The translations under genes and the position numbers were made by a program. The notes under the pieces are model-generated. The model ran no database searches and was not told where the DNA came from. It worked only from the letters and a program-made list of their open reading frames with translations. Of a stretch of DNA of 64,000 nt, positions 27,175 to 35,262 are shown piece after piece (the first letter of the stretch is position 1; the number at the start of each line of letters is the position of its first letter). The stretch is from Chitinophagaceae bacterium (GTDB lineage: Bacteria > Bacteroidota > Bacteroidia > Chitinophagales > Chitinophagaceae), in NCBI GenBank assembly GCA_019752045.1, contig JAIEMP010000014.1:1-64000 (forward strand), written 5' to 3'.

Positions 27175-27585
27175 ATGAAATATAGTATATCTGTAAAAAA
27201 TGTAAATAAGCATCATAAAGATTCTTTAAGCAGGTCACAAAGGTTTGCCTCGTGGATAACCGGAAAGATTGGTACAATGGCTTTTTTTTATGTCATTTTT
27301 TCATGGACAGCAAGTTGGCTGTTATGGAATTTGCTGTCTCCTAAAACTATGCAGTTTGATCCTGCTCCTGATTTTTTGATGTGGTTATTTTTATCTAACA
27401 TGATTCAGATATTCCTAATGCCGCTAATCATGATTGGTCAAAACCTCCAAGGCAAACATGCGGAAATATTAGCCGACAACGATTTTGAAGTAAATAAAAA
27501 AGCTGAACAGGAAATAAAAGAATTGAAAGAAAAACTGGAATACCTGACCGATCTTATAGAAAAAAGATTGCCTCCTGCTAAATAA
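27175..27585 (+). CDS. DUF1003 membrane protein
   Basis: A 136-residue protein with two hydrophobic helices (about residues 38-56 and 73-92) and the DUF1003 pattern (GKIGTMAFFYVIFSWTASWL, then DPAPDFLMWLFLSNMIQIFL, and NLQGKHAEILADNDFEVN). The C-terminal 40 residues form a charged coiled coil (EQEIKELKEKLEYLTDLIEK). The function is unknown. It is followed seven bases later by ppk2. Confidence 0.85.
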   Translation: MKYSISVKNVNKHHKDSLSRSQRFASWITGKIGTMAFFYVIFSWTASWLLWNLLSPKTMQFDPAPDFLMWLFLSNMIQIFLMPLIMIGQNLQGKHAEILADNDFEVNKKAEQEIKELKEKLEYLTDLIEKRLPPAK

Positions 27586-27592
27586 ACGGATA

Positions 27593-28471
27593 ATGCTTAA
27601 AAAATTTAAAATAAAGTCAGGAGAAACCGTCAACCTAAATCTCATTGAAACAAAAGGGTCACACTATTTTTTTAAAGATGAGGATGAAGCCAAAAAATTA
27701 TTGATTGAAGATGTAAAGAAAATGGAACAACTTCAACGAAAGCTTTTCGCAACGGGTGAGAAAGCCATCCTTGTTATTTTTCAGGGAATGGATACTGCCG
27801 GGAAAGACAGTTGTATCCGGCATATCTTTTCAGGAGTTAATCCACAGGGTTGTTCAGTTACAAGCTTTAAGCAACCTACTTCTTCAGAGCTATCGCATGA
27901 TTTTATGTGGAGGCACTATGCCGCCTTACCACCCAGAGGGTTTATTACCATTTTTAACCGTTCCTATTATGAAAACCTGCTTATAACCAGGGTTCATCCC
28001 GAATTATTATTGAAAGAGAAAATCCCGTCCATAACAAATCCTGAAACAATAACAGATGGTTTTTGGAAGGAACGTTTTAAAACCATCAATGCATTTGAAA
28101 AGCAATTGACAGCATCCGGCACTACTGTCCTAAAATTCTTTTTACATATTTCCAAAGGGGAACAAAAAAAAAGGTTGCTGCAACGCATAGAAGACAAGGA
28201 TAAGAACTGGAAATTTGAATACGGCGATTTAAAAGAAAGAACATACTGGCATCAATATCAAAATGCTTATGAGGATATGCTGAGCCATACATCATTACAT
28301 CATGCCCACTGGTATGCAATTCCCGCCGATGAAAAATGGTTTAGCCGTGTGGCTATAAGCCGCATTTTAGTAAAAACAATGGAAGACATGAACTTGTCTT
28401 TTCCGGTAATAGCCAATGATAAAAAACAGTTGTTACAAAAAGCTTCGCAGAAATTAAAACATGAAAAATAA
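27593..28471 (+). CDS. ppk2: Polyphosphate kinase 2
   Basis: A 292-residue PPK2-family P-loop kinase with Walker A FQGMDTAGKDS, the lid-adjacent HIFSGVNPQGCSVTSFKQPT, and RHYAALPPRGFITIFNRSYY. PPK2 enzymes transfer phosphate between polyphosphate and nucleotides; one-domain members of this size act on NDP or NMP. The direction of the reaction cannot be read from sequence. It lies in the stress island between DUF1003 and the proton-pumping ATPase, which suggests an energy-limitation role. Confidence 0.92.
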   Translation: MLKKFKIKSGETVNLNLIETKGSHYFFKDEDEAKKLLIEDVKKMEQLQRKLFATGEKAILVIFQGMDTAGKDSCIRHIFSGVNPQGCSVTSFKQPTSSELSHDFMWRHYAALPPRGFITIFNRSYYENLLITRVHPELLLKEKIPSITNPETITDGFWKERFKTINAFEKQLTASGTTVLKFFLHISKGEQKKRLLQRIEDKDKNWKFEYGDLKERTYWHQYQNAYEDMLSHTSLHHAHWYAIPADEKWFSRVAISRILVKTMEDMNLSFPVIANDKKQLLQKASQKLKHEK

Positions 28472-28500
28472 ATCAACATTCAGCCATACCATTAGCTAAT

Positions 28501-30891
28501 ATGAGTGATGAAGCACATACTATAATAACAAAAATTTCTCCTGTCTTGTCACCTACAGATTTAAAAACAGGTCTTACAGATGCGGAAGTTGCAACACTTC
28601 GCCTGCAGCATGGCTTTAATGAGGTAAAGGAAAAACAAAGCCCTGCTATAATATTATTTGCCCGTCATTTTTGGGGGCTTACGGCATGGATGCTGGAAGC
28701 CACGGTTGTCATATCTTTTTTACTGAATAAAACTTTTGATGCTATTGTGATATTGGCTCTGCTGATTTTTAATGCATTGATTGGATTTTTTAATGAACAA
28801 AAGGCAGCTAAAACAGTAGCAGCTTTGCAACAACAATTGCAGGTGATGGTAAGGGTGTTACGGAATAGTAACTGGCTTCAAATTTCATCAAAAGAATTAG
28901 TGCCTGGCGATATTGTGCGGATTAGAACGGGAGATTTTTTAACAGCAGATATGCAATTGCTGGATGGAGAAATTAAGGCTGACAAATCTGCCCTCACCGG
29001 AGAATCAGCTTTGATTGATGTAAAAAAAAGCGATATACTTTATGCCGGTTCTATTGCTAAAGGTGGTGAAGGCACAACAATGGTAACCGCTACAGGCACA
29101 CAATCTTTCTTTGGCAAAACCGCCAAACTGGTTATGACTGCAAGCCATAAAATGCACATGGAAGAAGTGGTGGCAAAAGTGGTAAGGCTACTCTTTATTT
29201 CAGTTATTTCGGTATTAACTATTACAACAGTTATTGGTTTAATAAGCGGCCAGGGTTTACTTACAGTATTGCCCCTCATATTAATATTGCTGGTGTCTGC
29301 AGTTCCTGTGGGCATGCCTGCCATGTTTACTATCAGTATGGCAAGGGGTTCAAAAGAACTTGCAGAAAATGGGTTATTAGTAAGCAGGCTGAGTGCCACA
29401 GAAGATGCGGCTACCCTTACCACGCTTTGCATTGATAAAACCGGGACCATTACTAAAAATGAATTGTCATTAAAGCAAACGGTGGCTTTTGAACAGTTCA
29501 CTCTTGCTGATGTTTTAATGTATGGGGCAATGGCTTCTGTTAAGGCAGATAATGATGTTATTGACCTTGCTTTTATAGACGAAGCAGAAAAACAAAAACT
29601 ACTTCCAATAGATTTTAAGCAGGAGGAATTTATCCCTTTTAATGCCAGCATAAAGCATACTGAGGCTACTGTTTTTTTTAATGGTAACCGTTGTACTGTT
29701 GCAAAAGGTGCTTTTGTGGCAATAAAAAATATGTGCAACATTACCAGTAACCAATTAGATAAAACTGTAGATGATTGGGCACTCAAAGGGTTTAAAACGA
29801 TTGCCGTAGCTGTGGCAAAAAGAGATAGTAACTTTCAATTGGTGGGTATTGCAGCGCTGTTTGATCCTCCAAGGGAAGATGCAGCAACAATGCTTGCTGC
29901 CATAAAAGATTTAGGGGTAGATATAAAAATGCTTACAGGAGATGCTTTGCCAATTGGTAAAGAAATTGCCGGGCAGGTTGGTATAGGAAATAATGTTGTT
30001 TCAATGGCTGCTGTTAGGGAACAAATGGCCATTGCTGAAGAGCGGATTAAAATGATACAATCCTGTAATGGTTTTGCAGAAGTATTACCGGAAGATAAAT
30101 TTAATATTGTTAAAAGCCTGCAACAGGCAAAGCAAATAATAGGCATGACAGGTGATGGCGTAAATGATGCACCAGCTTTAAAACAGGCAGAAGTGGGTAT
30201 AGCCATGAAAAATGCTACTGATGTGGCAAAGCAGGCTGCAAGCATTATATTATTAAAAGAGGGGCTTCAGCAAATTTTAGAACTTATACGGGTTGGACGG
30301 AGCATACATGTAAGAATAGCCAACTATACTGTAAATAAAATCGCTAAAACTATTCAAACTATTTTGTTTGTATGCGTTTCGTTTATTATTTCCAAACAGT
30401 TTGTAGTAGCTACTATTGACATGGTGATCCTGTTATTTTTGATAGACTTTGCTGTACTGGCATTAGCCGTAGATAAAGTAAGCTGGAGCAGGCAGCCTGC
30501 CAACTGGAATATAAAGCCGTTAGTTAAAAAAGGGGTATTGATAGGAGTATTACTTTTTGCAGAATGTATTACATGGTTCTTTGCAGCAAAATCACTTTTT
30601 AAAATACAGGATCCAAACATGTATCATACATTAGGATTTGCTTGTTTATTTTTTTCAAGTATAGCTTCCATACCTGTTATAAGAACCGATAAACGGTTTT
30701 ACAAAGAACCCATCAGCAAAACACTGGTGTACGTTTTACTGGCAGATGTTTTGATAGTTTGTGTAATGCTTGCATTTGGTTTTACCGGTTTTGCAGCATT
30801 ACCAGTTTCCGCTATTGGTGCAACACTTTTTTATTTTATAGTAGTAAATTGGCTGATAAACGATTATTTAAAAGTTCACATAAAGTTTTAG
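28501..30891 (+). CDS. P-type plasma-membrane H+-ATPase (type III)
   Basis: A 796-residue P-type ATPase. Motifs in order: an N-terminal cation-ATPase segment (LRLQHGFNEVKEKQ), actuator ALTGES, transport-helix VSAVPVGMPA (a PVGMP motif typical of type III proton pumps, without a metal-binding CPC), phosphorylated Asp312 in CIDKTGTIT, KMLTGDA and GMTGDGVNDAPALKQA. The C-terminus has several helices and no long autoinhibitory tail. It probably exports protons with ATP. In this island it would help with acid or energy stress. Confidence 0.92.
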   Translation: MSDEAHTIITKISPVLSPTDLKTGLTDAEVATLRLQHGFNEVKEKQSPAIILFARHFWGLTAWMLEATVVISFLLNKTFDAIVILALLIFNALIGFFNEQKAAKTVAALQQQLQVMVRVLRNSNWLQISSKELVPGDIVRIRTGDFLTADMQLLDGEIKADKSALTGESALIDVKKSDILYAGSIAKGGEGTTMVTATGTQSFFGKTAKLVMTASHKMHMEEVVAKVVRLLFISVISVLTITTVIGLISGQGLLTVLPLILILLVSAVPVGMPAMFTISMARGSKELAENGLLVSRLSATEDAATLTTLCIDKTGTITKNELSLKQTVAFEQFTLADVLMYGAMASVKADNDVIDLAFIDEAEKQKLLPIDFKQEEFIPFNASIKHTEATVFFNGNRCTVAKGAFVAIKNMCNITSNQLDKTVDDWALKGFKTIAVAVAKRDSNFQLVGIAALFDPPREDAATMLAAIKDLGVDIKMLTGDALPIGKEIAGQVGIGNNVVSMAAVREQMAIAEERIKMIQSCNGFAEVLPEDKFNIVKSLQQAKQIIGMTGDGVNDAPALKQAEVGIAMKNATDVAKQAASIILLKEGLQQILELIRVGRSIHVRIANYTVNKIAKTIQTILFVCVSFIISKQFVVATIDMVILLFLIDFAVLALAVDKVSWSRQPANWNIKPLVKKGVLIGVLLFAECITWFFAAKSLFKIQDPNMYHTLGFACLFFSSIASIPVIRTDKRFYKEPISKTLVYVLLADVLIVCVMLAFGFTGFAALPVSAIGATLFYFIVVNWLINDYLKVHIKF

Positions 30892-30963
30892 ATGATTAAA
30901 ATAAAACAGAGCATAGCATCGCTATTCAAATTGTGTAAATCGTAGCACTAAAACAAATAAATA

Positions 30964-32226
30964 ATGGATAGGAGGAACCTCAGGGCAAAGAAATTTATAC
31001 GCTTCTGGAAAAAACTTGGGCCGGGAGTAATTACTGGAGCCAGTGATGACGATCCTTCAGGAATTGCCACTTATTCACAGGCCGGGGCAGCTTTTGGCTT
31101 AAGTACGCTTTGGTCGGCGTTTATTACTTTCCCCTTAATGGCAGCCATTCAGGAAATGTGTGCAAGAATTGGCATGGTAACTTCAATGGGATTAACGGCC
31201 ATTATTAAAAAGCATTATTCCAGGCCTGTATTATACCTCATGCTGCTATTTAGTTTCCCTGCCATTGTGATGAATATAGGAGCGGATATTGCCGGGATGG
31301 GGGCTGTAGGTACGATGTTGTTTCCGGCTATTCCTCAAATTTATTTCAGTGTATTCTTCACTGTCGTTTTAATAACAGTTATTATTTATTTGCCTTATCG
31401 AAAGATTGCAGCAATATTAAAATATTTGTGTGTTGTATTATTAGTTTACTTAGTAGTTCCATTTCTTACACAGCAAAATTGGGGAGCTATTTTTAAAGCC
31501 ACCTTCATTCCCACCATACAGTTTAATAAACAATTCATCAGCATTTTGGTGGGCATATTGGGTACTACCATTTCGCCCTATTTGTTTTTCTGGCAGGCAA
31601 ATATGGAAGTTGAAAATATGAATCGTAACAATCACATCATGGTAAATAAAAGACTGTTGCATGAAATGAGGCAGGATGTGGATTTGGGTATGTTGTTTTC
31701 AAACCTTGTAATGTTCTTTATTATTTTAACCACGGGCTCAGTATTATTTAATGCAGGTATTCACCAGATTGATACAGTTGATCAGGCAGCCCAGGCATTA
31801 AAGCCATTGGCCGGCGAAAATGCGTACCTGCTTTTTGCTGTTGGTGTTATTGGTACCGGCCTGTTGGCTATTCCGGTTTTGAGCGGTTCTCTTTCTTACA
31901 TGGTTAGTGAAACCTTTGGTTGGCAGCAAGGATTAAACAAAAAATTCCGTGAAGCAAAACCCTTTTATTTTGTTATCGTCCTATCTATGCTGGTAGGTTT
32001 ATCATTGGAATATGTTGGCATATCACCTGTAAATGCACTAATTTATTCAGCTATACTTTATGGCATAACTGCTCCTGTGCTAATTGCCATTATACTGCAT
32101 ATTGCAAATAATAAAAAAGTAATGGGAGAGCATACCAACAGCCGCATATCTAATGCACTCGGTTTTATTACTTTGATCGTAATGACCCTGGCCGTATTGG
32201 TTTTGCTTTATTTACAGTTTTTTTAA
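30964..32226 (+). CDS. Nramp-related divalent metal transporter with non-canonical binding site
   Basis: A 420-residue protein with eleven or so helices and clear Nramp-type repeats. In helix 1 the canonical DPGN is DPSG (SDDDPSGIATYSQAG), and in helix 6 the canonical AxxMPH is TTISPYLFF, so the Asn and Met that bind Mn2+/Fe2+ in classical Nramps are missing. This pattern resembles Nramp-related proteins that carry Mg2+ or have lost transition-metal selectivity. It ends the stress island. Confidence 0.85.
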   Translation: MDRRNLRAKKFIRFWKKLGPGVITGASDDDPSGIATYSQAGAAFGLSTLWSAFITFPLMAAIQEMCARIGMVTSMGLTAIIKKHYSRPVLYLMLLFSFPAIVMNIGADIAGMGAVGTMLFPAIPQIYFSVFFTVVLITVIIYLPYRKIAAILKYLCVVLLVYLVVPFLTQQNWGAIFKATFIPTIQFNKQFISILVGILGTTISPYLFFWQANMEVENMNRNNHIMVNKRLLHEMRQDVDLGMLFSNLVMFFIILTTGSVLFNAGIHQIDTVDQAAQALKPLAGENAYLLFAVGVIGTGLLAIPVLSGSLSYMVSETFGWQQGLNKKFREAKPFYFVIVLSMLVGLSLEYVGISPVNALIYSAILYGITAPVLIAIILHIANNKKVMGEHTNSRISNALGFITLIVMTLAVLVLLYLQFF

Positions 32227-32334
32227 CAGGCCTCATCTCAGCTTCTTATCCTATGCACCGTAACATCTACAGTAGTGTTTATACAGTTGTGCCAGCAAAA
32301 CAATACAATAGGCACTATTTCTTCTGTACATAAA

Positions 32335-32368
32335 TTCAGATTTTCTACAGTTTCCTTTCCAATCTTTA
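32335..32368 (+). promoter_or_regulatory. Direct-repeat operator plus -7 element (site 10)
   Basis: TTCAGATTTTCTACAG at 32335-32350, with AATCTTTA at 32361-32368 exactly 10 bases later. The PepSY lipoprotein gene starts at 32402. Two further TACAG half-sites lie upstream (32268 and 32282, 14 bases apart). Confidence 0.65.
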
Positions 32369-32401
32369 CCCTATATTAATCATTCACTTAAAAATAAAAA
32401 G

Positions 32402-32968
32402 ATGTTACTTAAGAAATTTATGATACCGGCTCTTGCCTTTTCACTTGCAATATTTGTGATAAGCTGTGACAATGAAAAAAACGAAAAGGATGAAAAAGAA
32501 GAAACTGCAGAAACAGAACAAGCCGAGTTAAAAGCAGACGCTACAAACAATAATGCAACAATACCCGATGGTAAAATTGCATTGGATAAGTTGCCTGCTG
32601 CTGCAAAAGAATTTATAGAAAAGCAGTACGCTGGCTACACAATTACCGGCGCAGCTTCCGACCCTCTTTGCCAGGGCGGCGATGCAATAGATGTTGCTGT
32701 TACAAAACCGGGGGCACCAAATCTATCTTTGATATTTAAACCCGATGGTAGCTTTGTGCAGCAGGAAGAAAATGTGCCAATGAAAACGGCACCAGATAAA
32801 GTAAGAGATGCGATAACAGCAAAATATGCTGACTACAAAGCAGGTGACCAGATTGAAAAACTGCAACTGGCAGATAAAACTGTGCAATATCTCGTTGACC
32901 TGACAAAAGGAACAACTACCAAAGAAGTAATTTTTAGCAAAGAAGGTGCGATAGTTTGTGAACACTAA
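32402..32968 (+). CDS. PepSY-like lipoprotein
   Basis: A 188-residue predicted lipoprotein: signal with lipobox FVISC, an acidic and Lys-rich linker (NEKNEKDEKEE), then two PepSY-like half-repeats (LPAAAKEFIEKQYAGYTITG and APDKVRDAITAKYADYKAGD). It is a third member of the family seen at 22990 and 23522, here tethered to a membrane. A terminator follows before the efflux genes. Confidence 0.8.
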   Translation: MLLKKFMIPALAFSLAIFVISCDNEKNEKDEKEETAETEQAELKADATNNNATIPDGKIALDKLPAAAKEFIEKQYAGYTITGAASDPLCQGGDAIDVAVTKPGAPNLSLIFKPDGSFVQQEENVPMKTAPDKVRDAITAKYADYKAGDQIEKLQLADKTVQYLVDLTKGTTTKEVIFSKEGAIVCEH

Positions 32969-32999
32969 TTGAGTATTGCTTCGTAAAGTATTTTTAGTG

Positions 33000-33052
33000 G
33001 CAGCTACTGGTGATTATCGCCATAATTTACCGGTAGCTGCAATTTTTTTTTT
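33000..33052 (+). terminator. Strong terminator between the PepSY lipoprotein and the efflux operon
   Basis: Twelve-base stem GCAGCTACTGGT/ACCGGTAGCTGC (33000-33011 with 33029-33040, one G-T pair), loop of 17, then ten Ts. The efflux operon starts only 24 bases after the T-run. Confidence 0.85.
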
Positions 33053-33076
33053 ATCGGTGGTAAAATTGTTAAGCCA

Positions 33077-34314
33077 ATGAGGAAATATTTTTTAATACTT
33101 TTCATATTGATAATGGCTGGAAATGCCGGGGCACAAAAGACCCTCGATTACTATATCAACTCGGGGATTCAAAGCAGCCCGTTGCTGAAAGATTATCAGT
33201 TTCAGGTACAAAACAACAAGATAGATAGCCAGCGGCTCAGGGCAAACTTTAGGCCACTGGTAAACGGCAGTACGGCAGGCACCTATGCTCCGGTAGTTAA
33301 AACCTGGGGTTATGATGGAGCTATTACCAATATTCATACTTACAACGCATTTGTAAGTGTATCGCAAACGATAGTTGGCAAACAGAATTTAAACAATCAA
33401 TACCTCGCCATACAATTACAAAATCTGGGCTTGCAGAACCAGGGAAAAATATCGGAGCAGGATTTAAAACGCAGCATCACCCAACAATACATTACTACCT
33501 ACGGCGACTTACAGCAAATTAATTTTAACCAGGAAATGCTTACCCTGTTAAAAGAAGAAGAAGCCATTTTGAAAAGGCTGGCAGAGAAAGGAGTTTACAA
33601 ACAAACTGATTTTCTTTCTTTTTTGGTGAATGTGCAACAACAGGAATTATTGATAAAGCAATTGCGGATTCAATACCAGAATGATTTGCTACCTTAAACT
33701 ATATTACCGGGCTTAGTGATACTGCGTTTACTGTGTTAAATGCACCATCCGGTTTAGACATAAACCTGCTGCCAATTGAACAAACGGTTTTCTATCAGCA
33801 ATTTCATATTGACAGCCTAAAAATTATTGTAGCAGACAAGCAGGTTGATTTTGCATACCGGCCCCGGATGGGTTTGTATGCAGATGGCGGTTACAACTCT
33901 TCTTTTATTGCCACACCTTTAAGAAATTTTGGCATAAGTGCAGGGGTTACGGTTACTGTTCCAATTTATGATGGCAGGCAGCGCAGAATGCTGCATCAAA
34001 AAAATAATATTGCAGAACAAAACAGGCAGAACTACCGTGATTTCTTTTCTAAACAATATCAACAACAAATAGCCCAACTGCAACAACAGCTTTCGCAAAC
34101 GGAGCAACTGATTGAACAAACTTCTACACAGATAAAATATGCCGATGGACTGATTAAAGCACAACGGCAGCAATTAGTAACAGGCGATGTAAGGATAGCA
34201 GACTATATTATAGCTATTGGCAACTATCTGAATGCAAAAAATATTATTACTCAAAATTCAATAGCCCGATTGCAGATACTTAACCAAATTAATTACTGGA
34301 ACAGAAAACAATAA
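33077..34314 (+). pseudogene. TolC-family outer membrane efflux protein, frameshifted
   Basis: Two frames together make one TolC-like protein of about 412 residues. 33077-33697 has a signal peptide (AGNAGAQ) and the helical first half; 33733-34314 continues with helical repeats (QQQIAQLQQQLSQTEQLIEQ). The first frame stops at CTACCTTAA (around 33690). Adding one A there gives NDLLTLNYITGLSDTAF and joins the halves. The protein would form the outer membrane channel for the adaptor and RND pump that follow. One base is missing in the sequence or in the organism. Confidence 0.8.
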
Positions 34315-34318
34315 AAAC

Positions 34319-35251
34319 ATGCAGGTAAAACTTAAACATATTGGCGTATTGTTATCCCTTGCAGGGATGCTTGCAGGTTGTGGCGAAGAAAAAGCTGCAC
34401 CAACAGCTATTGAGATGAATGCAGAAGCAGGTACACCGGTAACAATAACCAGCATCAGTACTGGTCCGTTAACAGAAAGTATGGAGTTAAACGCCACCTC
34501 AGCTTTTCAGTTGAAGACTTTTATAAAGGCAAATGCCACCGGTTATTTACAATCGGTAAATGCCCAACTTGGAAGGTTTATTAACCGTGGCCAGGAAGTA
34601 TTTATTATTAAAACCAAAGAAGCCGAAGCTCTCGGTAATACTATCAATGTGCTGGATTCATCATTCCGTTTTACAGGTATTATTCATATTAAATCACCGG
34701 GAACAGGATATGTAACCACACTTAACTACCGTGACGGAGATTATGTAACAGACGGCGAACAGTTGGCCATTATCAGTGATAAAAATAGTTTCTGTTTTTT
34801 ATTAGACCTTCCTTATGAATTAAAACCATTTCTGTCAGGCAACAAAAATGTTTTGCTGAAACTGCCTGATGGTACACAACTAAACGGATATGTAGCTTCT
34901 CAAATGCCAACGGTTGACCCCGTTTCGCAAACACAAAGCATCGTTATTAAAGTAAACAATAGTCAGCAAATTCCCGAAGGATTGATTGCAAAAGTGATAT
35001 TGGTAAAAAAGAGTAAGCCCAATGCTTTATCGTTACCTAAAGATGCCGTATTAACCAATGAAACACAAAGTGAGTTTTGGGTAATGAAGTTAATTGACAG
35101 TGTTACTGCCGTAAAAGTACCCATTAAAAAAGGATTGGAAAACAGCACCAGTGTGGAAGTGCTCTCCCCTCAGTTTTCTATGGCAGATAAAATTTTACTA
35201 ACTGGCAATTACGGTTTAGGTGATACGGCCAAGGTAACTATTCAGCAATAA
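34319..35251 (+). CDS. RND efflux periplasmic adaptor (membrane fusion) lipoprotein
   Basis: A 310-residue protein with lipobox GMLAGC near residue 20. It shows the two halves of a biotinyl-lipoyl domain (IKANATGYLQSVNAQLGRFI and KSPGTGYVTTLNYRDGDYVT) and a beta-barrel domain, but the coiled-coil hairpin between the lipoyl halves is very short. It links an inner membrane RND pump to TolC. The preceding gene's stop lies four bases upstream and the RND gene starts 11 bases after its stop. Confidence 0.85.
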   Translation: MQVKLKHIGVLLSLAGMLAGCGEEKAAPTAIEMNAEAGTPVTITSISTGPLTESMELNATSAFQLKTFIKANATGYLQSVNAQLGRFINRGQEVFIIKTKEAEALGNTINVLDSSFRFTGIIHIKSPGTGYVTTLNYRDGDYVTDGEQLAIISDKNSFCFLLDLPYELKPFLSGNKNVLLKLPDGTQLNGYVASQMPTVDPVSQTQSIVIKVNNSQQIPEGLIAKVILVKKSKPNALSLPKDAVLTNETQSEFWVMKLIDSVTAVKVPIKKGLENSTSVEVLSPQFSMADKILLTGNYGLGDTAKVTIQQ

Positions 35252-35262
35252 CAAGAAAGGCA

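Noticed and set aside
29040-29786. A 248-codon open frame antisense to the P-type H+-ATPase
   Set aside because: It mirrors the coding frame of a clear ATPase with all motifs; composition is low in typical protein patterns (Ser/Thr/Ala rich shadow).
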